NCBI GenBank assembly: GCA_944360115.1
Contig: CALVTH010000009.1
Location: 1-44,390, forward strand
From: an uncultured Clostridia bacterium
Lineage (GTDB): Bacteria > Bacillota > Clostridia > Christensenellales > CAG-917
DNA length: 44,390 bases
Direction: 5' to 3'
The notes beneath the pieces are model-generated. The model saw only the letters and a program-made list of their open reading frames with translations. It was not told the DNA's origin and did no database searches. Of this stretch, positions 36,884 through 44,390 are shown one piece after another; the stretch's first letter is position 1; each line of letters begins with the position of its first letter. Both the position numbers and the translations under genes were made by a program.

Positions 36884-37578
36884 CACCATCGGACCTTTCC
36901 GTATTGTCGGATTTTCTGAAACCTTCGGGCATAACGCTTTCCGCCGAACAAACGGAAAAACTCTGTTTTTTTTATTCGCTCGTGACGGAAACAGGAAAAT
37001 CCTTCAATCTCACCTCGATAACCGACGAATCCTCGTTTGTATCCCGTCATTTTGCCGACTCTCTTGCCGCCGTCGGTCTGTTTGACAGCGGAGCCGAAGT
37101 GTGTGATGTCGGTACGGGCGCCGGGTTTCCCGCAGTCCCTCTTGCGATTGCGCGTCCCGATGTGTCGTTCACCGCACTCGATTCGACGGAAAAGAAAACC
37201 ATGTTTGTGACTGCCGCCGCAAAACGACTCGGGCTTGTCAATCTCACGGTCAGAACGGGCAGGGCAGAGGATTTTTGCTCGCTTTACGGAAAATTCGATT
37301 TCGTGTGCGCACGCGCGGTAACGGCGCTTTCTCCGCTTGTCGAACTTTGTTTCCCGTTGTTGAAAACGGGCGGTTGCCTTGTTGCGTACAAAACGCCCTC
37401 AGAAAAACCGTCAGCCTGCGCAAACGCCCTTTTCGTCCTGCACGGCAGACCGGAAAAGGAAATCCATTACACACTTCCCGACGGCTCTTCTCGCGTGTTG
37501 TATGTGCTGAAAAAACTGTCTCCCACTCCGAAAGGTTATCCTAGAAAATGGGCGCAGATTAAAACCAAACCGCTGTGA
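36880..37578 (+). CDS. rsmG: 16S rRNA (guanine(527)-N7)-methyltransferase RsmG (GidB)
   Basis: This 232-aa SAM-dependent enzyme makes m7G527 in 16S rRNA. FNLTSITDESSFVSRHFADSLA, the SAM motif DVGTGAGFPAVPLAI, and the C-terminal YPRKWAQIKTKPL are diagnostic. It overlaps the transporter gene by 4 bp (ATGA), an unusual partner: rsmG normally follows mnmG, here about 34 kb away on the other side of the candidate origin. Confidence 0.95.
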   Translation: MTPSDLSVLSDFLKPSGITLSAEQTEKLCFFYSLVTETGKSFNLTSITDESSFVSRHFADSLAAVGLFDSGAEVCDVGTGAGFPAVPLAIARPDVSFTALDSTEKKTMFVTAAAKRLGLVNLTVRTGRAEDFCSLYGKFDFVCARAVTALSPLVELCFPLLKTGGCLVAYKTPSEKPSACANALFVLHGRPEKEIHYTLPDGSSRVLYVLKKLSPTPKGYPRKWAQIKTKPL

Positions 37579-37596
37579 CGGCGGTTTTTGTTTTTC
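37567..37596 (+). terminator. Terminator overlapping the rsmG stop
   Basis: AAACCGC/GCGGTTT stem (37567-37587) with the rsmG stop codon in its loop, followed by TTGTTTTT. Confidence 0.7.
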
Positions 37597-37708
37597 CTTG
37601 CTTTTTTCACAACACCGTTTTCGGATGTTTTTTGTGACGACTAAACCCTATAACACAACGGTTTTTCAATAGTGTTTTTTCAAAATCGTATGTTTATATT
37701 GTTATAAT

Positions 37709-37748
37709 GAAAAATAAAACCTCCTGTTTGGCGGTTTTATCTTTTTTT
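37709..37748. terminator. Bidirectional terminator, probably for parB
   Basis: TAAAACCTCC/GGCGGTTTTA (37715-37739, one mismatch). A-rich on one side and T-rich on the other: T7 follows on the plus strand and T5 on the minus strand. It lies 85 bp beyond the parB stop. Confidence 0.65.
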
Positions 37749-37823
37749 GCTTTTGTTTTTTGAGATTAATCTGCCTGCGCGCCGACTTGTTGTTTTGCGC
37801 GCCGTTTGCTTCGCTGTTTGCCG

Positions 37824-38714
37824 TCACAGTTTCTCGTTCATCTTGAGTATCTGGACGAGAGCGTGAATCCTGTCGATGTCGTCTTCGCTGAAATAGTCGA
37901 TGATTATTCTGCCTTTCTTGTCGTTGCCGAGCAGTTTGACTTTGGTCGCAAATATGCGTTTCATGTCGCTGACCATTTCTTTCAACTCGACGGAGACTTC
38001 TCTTTCTTTTCTGGGTCCGCCAGGGATTGCTTTTCTGGTGAAATACAACCTCACGCGGTTTTCTATTTCACGGACGGTGAGTTTGTTGTCGCAAGCCTGT
38101 TTTGCAAGCGTAATGAGATAATCCTTGTCGTCGATGGAAATGAGTGCGCGGGCGTGTCCGGGGGACAAGTCGCCGTTTCTGACCATATCCGCCACTTCCG
38201 CTGGCAACTGGAGAAGTCGCAATGTGTTGGTGACATACGGACGGGATTTGCCTATCCTCTGCGCCACATCTTCCTGCGTCAGCCCGTGATTGTCCATGAG
38301 TTCTTTCATCCCCTCGGCGGCTTCGATAGCGTTGAGGTCCTCACGGTGCAGGTTTTCGATGAGGGATATTTCCTGAATTTGCTGGTCAGTGAATTCGCGC
38401 ACTATGGCGGGCACCGTCTTAAGCCCCGCCATAAGCGCTGCACGGAATCTTCGTTCGCCCGCTATTATGAGATAACGGTCGCCGTTCTTGACGAGCAGAA
38501 GTGGCTGCAACACGCCGTAAGAGGCAATGGAAGTCGCCATTTCCTTAAGGGTCTCTTCTTTGAAGGTTTTACGCGGCTGATTGGGGTTGCGGTCTATAAG
38601 AGTGATTTCTATTTCTTCCGCGGGCACTCCGCTGGTATCCACTCTGACATTTTCCTCGTTGTCGGTGAAAAGCGCGCTGAGCCCTTTTCCTCCCAGTCCT
38701 CCTTTCGCTGCCAT
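37824..38714 (-). CDS. parB: Chromosome-partitioning protein ParB/Spo0J
   Basis: This 296-aa CTPase clamp binds parS and spreads along DNA. The N-terminal ParB/Srx domain contains NPNQPRKTF and the CTP-binding GERRFRAA. ENLHREDLN is the next box. The helix-turn-helix is in LTQEDVAQRIGKSRPYVTNTLRLLQLP, and the C-terminal dimerisation segment ends IHALVQILKMNEKL. The N-terminal GGLGGKGLSALF matches the family's ParA-interacting end. Three parS sites lie 6-7 kb away in the same window. It lies 8 bp after parA. Confidence 0.97.
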   Translation of the reverse strand: MAAKGGLGGKGLSALFTDNEENVRVDTSGVPAEEIEITLIDRNPNQPRKTFKEETLKEMATSIASYGVLQPLLLVKNGDRYLIIAGERRFRAALMAGLKTVPAIVREFTDQQIQEISLIENLHREDLNAIEAAEGMKELMDNHGLTQEDVAQRIGKSRPYVTNTLRLLQLPAEVADMVRNGDLSPGHARALISIDDKDYLITLAKQACDNKLTVREIENRVRLYFTRKAIPGGPRKEREVSVELKEMVSDMKRIFATKVKLLGNDKKGRIIIDYFSEDDIDRIHALVQILKMNEKL

Positions 38715-38722
38715 AAACTACC

Positions 38723-39490
38723 TCACTTTATCTTTTCGATAAACTCGTCGGCGAGCGCCGAATACGCCCGCGCACCGACGCATTTGTTGTCGTATATGTT
38801 TATCGGTTTGCCGTAACTCGGCGCTTCGGCAAGCCGCACATTTCTAGGAATTTTCGTGGAAAAGACTTTGTCCGCAAACAACTTGTCTATTTCATCGAGC
38901 ACTCCTTTTGTCAGTTTAGCCCTTCCGTCGTACATGGTGACGACCACGCCCGCAACCTCGATTTTTTTGTTGAGGTATTTCTTTACGAGTTTTATGGTGT
39001 TCATCATCTGCGACATCCCTTCAAGCGCGAAATATTCGCACTGCAACGGGATTATCACACCGTCGCACGCCGCAAGCGCATTGACGGTGAGCAACCCGAG
39101 CGACGGCGGACAGTCGAGAAAGATATAGTCGTACCTTCTCTTTGCGTCCTCGAGTTTTTCGGCAAGCATCTTTTCCCTGCCTATGACAACCTGCGCAAGT
39201 TCGATTTCCGCTCCCGCCAGTTCCTGGGACGACGGGACGAGAAAAAGATTGCCGACATCGGTTTCCGTCACGCAATCCTCCGTCTCGTTGTCACCGCAGA
39301 GCAGAGTATAGGTGGATGTCTTTATCTTTTTGTCGTAGACTCCGAGCGAACTCGATGCGTTTCCCTGCGGGTCGGCGTCCACAACCAACACTCTCTTTCC
39401 TTTTTCGGCAAGAAACGCGGCAAGATTGACGCAAGTCGTGGTTTTTCCCACACCGCCTTTCTGGTTTGAAAACGCAATCACTTTCGCCAT
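38723..39490 (-). CDS. parA: Chromosome-partitioning ATPase ParA/Soj
   Basis: This 255-aa ATPase has the deviant Walker A KGGVGKTT (11-18), DADPQGNASSSLG, and DCPPSLGLLTVNAL. It moves or regulates the ParB-parS complex and in B. subtilis also regulates DnaA. The start at 39490 (MAKVIAFSNQKGGVG) is the family start. An extension to 39580 lacks support. There is no SD. A promoter ends 6 nt before the ATG, so the mRNA looks leaderless. Confidence 0.96.
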   Translation of the reverse strand: MAKVIAFSNQKGGVGKTTTCVNLAAFLAEKGKRVLVVDADPQGNASSSLGVYDKKIKTSTYTLLCGDNETEDCVTETDVGNLFLVPSSQELAGAEIELAQVVIGREKMLAEKLEDAKRRYDYIFLDCPPSLGLLTVNALAACDGVIIPLQCEYFALEGMSQMMNTIKLVKKYLNKKIEVAGVVVTMYDGRAKLTKGVLDEIDKLFADKVFSTKIPRNVRLAEAPSYGKPINIYDNKCVGARAYSALADEFIEKIK

Positions 39491-39496
39491 AGAATG

Positions 39497-39525
39497 AGTA
39501 TATATCAAAGGCGAAAAAATTTCAA
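39497..39525 (-). promoter_or_regulatory. parA promoter, apparently leaderless
   Basis: On the minus strand, TTGAAA (39525-39520), 17 bp, TATACT (39502-39497), then 6 nt to the ATG at 39490. Confidence 0.6.
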
Positions 39526-39561
39526 GATAAATGACGGACGGCGGGATCGGTTTCGGGACAA

Positions 39562-39570
39562 TGTGGACAA
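39562..39570 (-). promoter_or_regulatory. DnaA box (one mismatch)
   Basis: TTGTCCACA on the minus strand, one mismatch from TTATCCACA, in the parA-dnaN intergenic region. Confidence 0.6.
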
Positions 39571-39610
39571 CTTTCGGCAATGTTGCCCGATTGTTGACAA
39601 CCGGCGCGCG

Positions 39611-39619
39611 TTATCCACA
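39611..39619 (+). promoter_or_regulatory. Perfect DnaA box
   Basis: TTATCCACA, exact consensus. It is followed by a short GC-containing stretch and then about 135 bp of AT-rich DNA up to dnaN. Weaker candidates such as TTTTCCACT (39695-39703) lie further downstream. Confidence 0.8.
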
Positions 39620-39702
39620 GGGGATTTTCGCGAATTTTACTATATCTTGTTTATTTGAGACAATGTCAATTCTACTTGTAGTGTTTGCGGAATTTTTTCC
39701 AC

Positions 39703-39731
39703 TTGTCAACAAGGCTTAATTATGGTACTAT
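39703..39731 (+). promoter_or_regulatory. dnaN promoter
   Basis: TTGTCA (39703-39708), 17 bp, TACTAT (39726-39731). The leader is about 30 nt with an AGAAGG-type SD. It lies downstream of the DnaA boxes, so DnaA could regulate it. Confidence 0.65.
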
Positions 39732-39766
39732 TATTAAAAATAATATTACATTAAAGAAGGCGCCGT

Positions 39767-40867
39767 ATGAAAGTCATCTGCCAAGGTTCGGAACTCAGCG
39801 ACGCGCTCGCAAAAGTGACGCGCGCACTACCCGTGAAAAGAACAACTCCCATTCTGGACGGAGTCAAACTGTCCGCCTACGGCGATACGCTCACTCTGTT
39901 TGCCACCGACGCGGAACTGTCCATCGAAAAGAAAATCAACGCCGAGGTTCTGCTCGAGGGCGAATTTGTCGTTCCCGGCAAACTTTTTGCCGAATATGCA
40001 AAAAAACTTGAAGGCGAGACGCTCGAACTTTCCGTGCCCGACGGAAAAAAACTCGTCATCAGATACCTTGACAGCGTGCTCAACATAAACGGAAACAGCA
40101 CCGACGAATATCCCGTCTTCAAGGATGTCTCCAAAGAGAAATCTTTCATAATTCTGAAGAAAGACCTCAAAGACCTCATCAACAAGATTATTTTCTGCGT
40201 CGCGACGGAAGACACCCGTCCCGCACTCAAAGGGTGCTGCCTGACCGTCAAAGACAACACTCTCGAAGGTGTGTCGTCCGACGGATTCCGCCTTGCTCTT
40301 TCCAAAAAGACGGTCAAGTGCAACGGTATCGAGGAGAGCATAGTCGTGCCGGCGAAGAGCCTGCTTGAACTCGGCAAACTCATGGACGACGAAGAGGAAA
40401 GCGTCTCCGTATATGTCGAAAAGAATAATATAATGGTCGACCTTTTCCACACGAAACTCGTGTCCCGACTCATCGCCGAGACATATATGAGTTACGAGAA
40501 GATTATTCAGGTCGATGTGCAGACAGAAGTGTCGCTTGACAAAAAACTGTTCGAAAGCGCAATGGAACGCGTGTCCATAATCAGCAGGGGCGCCAAAAAC
40601 GGCAATGTCAATTTCGAAATAAGAGAGGACAGCATAACTCTCGGAGCGGAGAGCAGCGACGGCGTCATCAGTGAAAAAGTGCCCGCGTCGATGAAGGGCA
40701 AGGATCTCAACACCGGTTTCAACAGCAAGTATATCGTCGAATGTCTGAAAACCGTCGACGACGAATATCTCACATTCAATTTCTCCAGTTCGACCGCACC
40801 GCTTATAGTGCGCGGCTCCACTCCGGGCTGGCTGCACCTGATACTGCCGCTCAGGGTCATCAACTGA
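39767..40867 (+). CDS. dnaN: DNA polymerase III beta subunit (sliding clamp)
   Basis: This 366-aa protein forms the ring-shaped processivity clamp. It shows the three-domain pattern: KVTRALPVKRTTPILDGVKLSAYGDTLTLFATDAELSIE at the N-terminus, FRLALSKK in domain 2, and TGFNSKYIVECLKTVDDEYLTFNFSSSTAPLIV with terminal LILPLRVIN. The length is normal. The usual upstream neighbour, dnaA, lies downstream and in opposite orientation here. Confidence 0.97.
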   Translation: MKVICQGSELSDALAKVTRALPVKRTTPILDGVKLSAYGDTLTLFATDAELSIEKKINAEVLLEGEFVVPGKLFAEYAKKLEGETLELSVPDGKKLVIRYLDSVLNINGNSTDEYPVFKDVSKEKSFIILKKDLKDLINKIIFCVATEDTRPALKGCCLTVKDNTLEGVSSDGFRLALSKKTVKCNGIEESIVVPAKSLLELGKLMDDEEESVSVYVEKNNIMVDLFHTKLVSRLIAETYMSYEKIIQVDVQTEVSLDKKLFESAMERVSIISRGAKNGNVNFEIREDSITLGAESSDGVISEKVPASMKGKDLNTGFNSKYIVECLKTVDDEYLTFNFSSSTAPLIVRGSTPGWLHLILPLRVIN

Positions 40868-40873
40868 AAGAAG

Positions 40874-40896
40874 CGCGGGGCACACCCCGCGTTTTC
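40874..40896 (+). terminator. Terminator after dnaN
   Basis: CGCGGGG/CCCCGCG stem (40874-40891), CACA loop, T4, immediately after the dnaN stop. Confidence 0.8.
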
Positions 40897-41068
40897 AATT
40901 CAGTAAGAAAATACAAACAACAAAACCGAGCAAAAACAAAACCGATAAGACGGATTGATAAAAAGGATAAACCAAAACTCCGCAAAAAAACAAAAAAAAC
41001 ATTGCGGTGAAAAATGTAGAATAACAAAAGAACCGATTAGATAACGGAAAACGACAAGGAGAGAGAAA

Positions 41069-41269
41069 ATGAGCCAATCCTGTTCCAACAAAAGAGAATG
41101 TCCTTGCACATATCCCTGCGGCAGACACGGCAAATGTTGCGAGTGTGTGGCGTATCACAACCGTTACGGCGAATTGCCCGCATGCTTTTTCAGCAAATCC
41201 GCGGAAGCGACATACGACAGAAGTCTGGAAAAACTATGTGCCGACCGTGGTGGAAAATTTGTAAAATAA
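41069..41269 (+). CDS. Small Cys-rich protein, DUF6485-like
   Basis: This 66-aa protein has nine Cys (5, 11, 13, 17, 23, 24, 26, 39, 57) and the pattern [31 protein letters not shown], which I recognise from the DUF6485 family of Clostridia-like bacteria. The Cys pairs suggest metal (perhaps zinc or iron-sulfur) binding, but no function is established. SD AAGGAGAG precedes the ATG. It sits alone between dnaN and the convergent dnaA, after about 170 bp of A-rich DNA with no visible gene. Confidence 0.8.
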   Translation: MSQSCSNKRECPCTYPCGRHGKCCECVAYHNRYGELPACFFSKSAEATYDRSLEKLCADRGGKFVK

Positions 41270-41591
41270 GCGGTTAGAATGCGGAAAAACGGGATTCGTG
41301 CGGAATCTTGCGGTATTAAGCAATTCTCAAACACAATCGCGAGAAGAAACACCGCTCCGGAAAAAAAAAACCGAAAACAATTCAGAAAAACATCTTTCTA
41401 CACGGAAAGAAAAACATTCGGACAAAAACCGTGGCGTGAACATCGGAGAAAACCGAAAGGAAGAATAACGAGAGAAAAAAAACACCGCTGAGGTGTTTTT
41501 TTGTTTGCCGTTTTCGACAGTCTGTTTTACGAAAATCGGTTGACATTTTTGTGTGCGAAATACGACCGAAAGAAAACGGCGGTAAACCCCG
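41270..41591. other. 322-bp A-rich intergenic region with a bidirectional terminator
   Basis: The hairpin ACACC-GCTGA-GGTGT (41482-41496) is flanked by A-rich and T7 tracts and can end both the small Cys-rich gene and dnaA. A 70-aa Lys/Arg-rich frame (41279-41491) simply reflects the A-rich composition. Nothing else was seen. Confidence 0.6.
41477..41503. terminator. Bidirectional terminator between the Cys-rich gene and dnaA
   Basis: AAAAAACACC-GCTGA-GGTGTTTTTTT. Strong T-runs on both strands. Confidence 0.8.
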
Positions 41592-42962
41592 TTATCTGTT
41601 GAGGAGTATGTTGCGAAGGTCGGCAACCACGATTTTCAGACGGGTGTTCGTCTTCATTTCTTCGGTGATTTTGTCGCGGGCGTGAATGACCGTGGTGTGG
41701 TCTCTGCCGCCGAATATCTGACCCACCGAGACCAACGGCATTGAGAGCAGGTCTATGATGAGATAGATTGCAATCATGCGCGGCTCGACGATATTCTTGG
41801 TCTTTTTCTTTCCGAAGATGTCGGCGGGCGAAATTTTGTAGTACTGACACACGGCGGAAACGATGTCGTTTGCGTCGAGCACGCCTTTCTTGTCCTCTAT
41901 GAATTTACTCAGGGCTTCCGCCGCAAGTTCCTTCGTGATAATCGGCTTGTTGTTCAGCGAACTGAAGAAGAAAATGCTCGTCAGCAGACCTTCCATTTCA
42001 CGGATGTTGGGAGGGGAGTTCTCGGCAATGAAAAGCGCGACTTCGTCGGACAGATTGAAATTGCGACGGGAAGCCTTGGCTTTCAGTATTGCGATACGGG
42101 TCTCCATGTCCGGCGGTTGAATATCGACGGAAAGTCCCCACGAGAAACGGGTGCGCAGTCTTTCTTCGAGCGTGGACAAATCCTTTGGCGCGTGGTCGGA
42201 AGTGATGATGATTTGTTTGTTAGTCTGATACAGGTCGTTGAAGATGTGGAAAAAAGCTTCCTGAGTGGCTTCCTTGCCGCTGAGGAATTGTATGTCGTCG
42301 ATCATCAGAACATCGCAGGAACGGTATTTTTCGCGGAAACGGTTGTTCTCGTCGTTGCTCTTGCTGCGAATTGCGCTGATGAGTTCGTTGACGACGGTCT
42401 CTGAATTGGCGTAGACGACCTTGGTTTTCGGAGAATGTTTGAAAAGATAGTTGCCTATTGCCTGCAAAAGGTGGGTTTTGCCGAGACCGACGCCGCTGTA
42501 AATGAAGAGAGGATTGTATTTCCCGCCGGGATTTTCCGCGACGGTCTTTGCGGCGGCAAGCGCAAACTGGTTGGATTTGCCCTCCACAAACTCGTCGAAA
42601 GTGTATTCTTCGCGGAAGGGGGAAGGTCTCGATTTTTCCTTTTTCGCCGTGCCGTCGACGACGAGACCGACTTCGGGAATGGAGTCGCTCTGTTTTTCGA
42701 GATACTCGGACTCTTTGTCCTTGACTATGATTTCGACATTGGTGATGAAAGAGTTGAGTGAAGAGACAACATCCTTTATAAGGTCGAGATAACGGGTGTC
42801 TATGGTCTTCTTGGAAGTGGTGGAAGCGGTGGACAAAACGAATGTGTTTCCAACAAAACACACCGGTTCCAACTTCTCAATCCACACCTCGTAACTGATA
42901 GCCTGCATGGATTTCTGGAGCTCGTTTTTCACATCGTCCCAAAAATTCTCTTTCCTGATCAT
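41592..42962 (-). CDS. dnaA: Chromosomal replication initiator DnaA
   Basis: This 456-aa AAA+ initiator has N-terminal domain I (NFWDDVKNELQKSMQAISYEVWIEKLEPV) and Walker A GVGLGKTH. Walker B is LMIDDIQFLSG, and sensor elements follow (LEERLRTRFSWGL). The C-terminal DNA-binding domain has the signature GGRDHTTVIHARDKI. The start at 42962 gives the family N-terminus. The upstream frame to 43064 is rejected. There is no SD, and the promoter ends 10 nt before the ATG. It is convergent with dnaN and divergent from recF, unlike the usual co-directional dnaA-dnaN-recF. No DnaA box was seen in its own promoter. Confidence 0.97.
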   Translation of the reverse strand: MIRKENFWDDVKNELQKSMQAISYEVWIEKLEPVCFVGNTFVLSTASTTSKKTIDTRYLDLIKDVVSSLNSFITNVEIIVKDKESEYLEKQSDSIPEVGLVVDGTAKKEKSRPSPFREEYTFDEFVEGKSNQFALAAAKTVAENPGGKYNPLFIYSGVGLGKTHLLQAIGNYLFKHSPKTKVVYANSETVVNELISAIRSKSNDENNRFREKYRSCDVLMIDDIQFLSGKEATQEAFFHIFNDLYQTNKQIIITSDHAPKDLSTLEERLRTRFSWGLSVDIQPPDMETRIAILKAKASRRNFNLSDEVALFIAENSPPNIREMEGLLTSIFFFSSLNNKPIITKELAAEALSKFIEDKKGVLDANDIVSAVCQYYKISPADIFGKKKTKNIVEPRMIAIYLIIDLLSMPLVSVGQIFGGRDHTTVIHARDKITEEMKTNTRLKIVVADLRNILLNR

Positions 42963-42972
42963 AGTGCAATCA

Positions 42973-43001
42973 ATTATAATAAAACGACTTGATTTTTTCA
43001 A
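42973..43001 (-). promoter_or_regulatory. dnaA promoter, apparently leaderless
   Basis: On the minus strand, TTGAAA (43001-42996), 17 bp, perfect TATAAT (42978-42973), then 10 nt (ending TTGCACT) to the ATG at 42962. With a normal +1 the leader would be only about 3-4 nt. Confidence 0.65.
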
Positions 43002-43068
43002 GAGGAAAAGGCAAAATAAAACCGAACCGCGATATGGCGTATACACGGCAGAATATCGGCACAAGTAT

Positions 43069-44163
43069 ATGAGAATAAAATCCCTTTATCTTGAAAATTT
43101 CAGAAATTATTCAAGGCAGACTTTCGGGTTTTCCGAGGGGTTGAATGTTATATGCGGCGAAAACGGCGCGGGCAAAACCAACGCGCTGGAAAGTATATTC
43201 GTGCTGTCGCTTTTCCGTTCTCCGCGCACGGCAAAGGAAAAGGAACTTGTGTGTTTCGACCGTGACCACGCAAGGGTGAAAGCCGTCGTCGAAAAGAAAT
43301 TCGGCTCGGGAACGATAGACCTTTTCATAGACGCGACGGGCAAGAAAAAAGCGCTCGTCGGAGGCTTGCCCGTAAAGCGCGCTGCGGAACTCGTCGGCGT
43401 GCTCGGAACGGTGCTTTTTTCGCCCGACGAAATGCGACTTGTCAAAGAGACTCCCGCCGAACGCAGACGCTTTCTCGACATCGGGCTTTCGCAGCAGCAG
43501 CGGGCGTATTTTGTGGCGCTTATGCGCTATAACAAGGTTTTAAAACAAAAAAACAACTTCTTAAAAGAGTGTTTCGGAGATTTGCACGCCGACGATATGC
43601 TCTCCGTGTGGGACGCTCAGCTTGCCGAATACGGCGCCGTCATAGTCGCCCGTCGCAAGAGGTATGTCGGCGCGCTGGACAAGGAAGCCGCCGCTGTACA
43701 CGCGCGTCTCAGCGACGACAGGGAGAAACTGTCGCTGGGGTATGAGTGTGCCGCGACGGGGGAGAGTGAGGACGAGATAAGAGAAGAATTGCTCGTCGCG
43801 CTAGAAAAAAGCCGCGACAAGGACAAGAAACTCGGATTCTGTACGGTCGGGCCGCACCGCGACGACATTTCCATTTCCATAAACGGACTCGACGGCAGAA
43901 AGTTCGCTTCGCAGGGGCAACAGCGCTCCGTCGCGCTTGCCATGAAACTTGCCGAAGCCGAGATGTACAAAAAGGAAAAGGGCGAATATCCCGTGTTGCT
44001 TCTAGACGATGTCCTGAGCGAGCTTGACGCCGGCAGGCAAAAAAAACTCGTCGAACTCACGGCGGGTATGCAGACCATTCTCACATGCACGGAATTTTCT
44101 CTGCCCGTGCCCGCAAAAAAATTCCTGGTCAGGAACGGTACGGTCGCGGAGGAGGGCAGATAA
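43069..44163 (+). CDS. recF: DNA replication and repair protein RecF
   Basis: This 364-aa SMC-like ATPase loads or supports RecA at gaps. MRIKSLYLENFRNY is the family start, Walker A is GENGAGKTN (30-38), and the C-terminal GPHRDD, SQGQQRSVALAMKLAEAE signature and Walker B VLLLDDVLSELD are present. The start at 43069 has no clear SD or promoter. The frame extends into the dnaA region upstream, which is rejected. It overlaps the next gene by one base (TAATG). Confidence 0.96.
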   Translation: MRIKSLYLENFRNYSRQTFGFSEGLNVICGENGAGKTNALESIFVLSLFRSPRTAKEKELVCFDRDHARVKAVVEKKFGSGTIDLFIDATGKKKALVGGLPVKRAAELVGVLGTVLFSPDEMRLVKETPAERRRFLDIGLSQQQRAYFVALMRYNKVLKQKNNFLKECFGDLHADDMLSVWDAQLAEYGAVIVARRKRYVGALDKEAAAVHARLSDDREKLSLGYECAATGESEDEIREELLVALEKSRDKDKKLGFCTVGPHRDDISISINGLDGRKFASQGQQRSVALAMKLAEAEMYKKEKGEYPVLLLDDVLSELDAGRQKKLVELTAGMQTILTCTEFSLPVPAKKFLVRNGTVAEEGR

Positions 44164-44390
44164 TGGGTCACACGCTTCTCCACGCGCTGGAAGACAGCCT
44201 TATCGTGTTTGCCGTTCTCGTGCCCATAAACATAATAATAGCCCTGCTCGAACCCAGGCTGGCGGGCAGAATCAGACTCAAAGGCGCGCTCGCGCCCCTC
44301 GTCGGTGTCACCGTGGGATTGTTCCCGCAATGCGGATTCAGCGTCGTCGCGACCGACCTTTACAAAAAGAGACATATAACCGTCGGCACT
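44163..44390 (+). CDS. Putative 10-TM metal/arsenic exporter (ArsP_2-like), 5' part only
   Basis: The first 76 codons are present and the gene runs off the window. The sequence starts MGHTLLHALEDSLIVFAVLVPI, with a hydrophobic helix reaching about residue 29. It continues GLFPQCGFSVVATDLYKKRHITVGT, which resembles the conserved Cys-containing segment of the putative 10-TM heavy-metal exporter family. The start codon overlaps the recF stop, so it is co-transcribed with recF. The metal cannot be inferred. Confidence 0.65.
   Translation, partial: MGHTLLHALEDSLIVFAVLVPINIIIALLEPRLAGRIRLKGALAPLVGVTVGLFPQCGFSVVATDLYKKRHITVGT

Noticed and set aside
37679..37748. A TATAAT box directly before a terminator, suggesting a tiny RNA
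   Set aside because: The transcript would be only the terminator hairpin. The hairpin is better explained as the parB terminator and the -35 is poor.
41279..41491. A 70-aa Lys/Arg-rich frame between the Cys-rich gene and dnaA
   Set aside because: It ends inside the terminator and reflects A-rich composition. No SD or motif.

Overview
The window is a gene-dense stretch of a fairly GC-rich (by eye above 50% G+C in coding DNA) bacterial chromosome. It carries the housekeeping genes normally found around oriC: rpmH-rnpA-yidD-yidC-jag-mnmE-mnmG, gyrB-gyrA, dnaA, dnaN, recF, rsmG, parA and parB. Spo0J/Soj-type ParAB, lipoprotein-type YidC with Jag, a CIRCE element, a DUF6485-like Cys-rich protein and strong Shine-Dalgarno sites on many genes point to Bacillota, most likely an uncultured Clostridia-like gut lineage. 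That placement is inference. No rRNA, tRNA, CRISPR array, insertion sequence or phage gene was recognised.

Layout. 1-2.3 kb: a two-gene plus-strand operon (tandem SCP2-like protein and a class III aminotransferase). 2.4-8.6 kb: the rpmH-to-mnmG operon on the minus strand, driven by a consensus promoter. 8.7-11.6 kb: ychF-argS. 11.6-12.4 kb: uppP. 12.5-16.0 kb: a GH13/GH27 glycosidase pair. 16.2-20.9 kb: gyrB-gyrA. 21-23.1 kb: an exported-protein and lipoprotein pair of unknown function. 23.1-28.4 kb: HrcA/CIRCE-type hsp20, then glmM, galU, a DAG-kinase-like gene and nagB (amino-sugar and nucleotide-sugar metabolism). 28.6-29.8 kb: a YitT-family membrane protein.

29.76-33.09 kb has no credible gene. 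Its left part is A/C-rich on the plus strand and its right part is G/A-rich. The switch lies near 31.2-32.05 kb, where there are three parS sites and an AT-rich patch. Most genes to the left are on the minus strand and most to the right are on the plus strand. I read this as the replication origin/centromere domain of the chromosome. A second candidate origin element, with DnaA boxes and an AT-rich tract, lies about 8 kb away between parA and dnaN.

33-44.4 kb: an acetyltransferase, an MTA/SAH nucleosidase, an MFS-rsmG pair, parA-parB, dnaN, a small Cys-rich protein, dnaA (reversed relative to dnaN and recF), recF, and the start of a putative 10-TM metal exporter.

Five genes (dnaA, parA, the MFS gene, the DAG-kinase-like gene and the exported-protein gene) have a -35/17 bp/-10 promoter ending only 6-10 nt before the start codon and no Shine-Dalgarno. 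They look leaderless, while many neighbours have strong SD sites. The most interesting signals are the non-coding origin domain, this mixed start strategy, and several housekeeping proteins with unusual additions (NagB, Jag, YidC, GH27).
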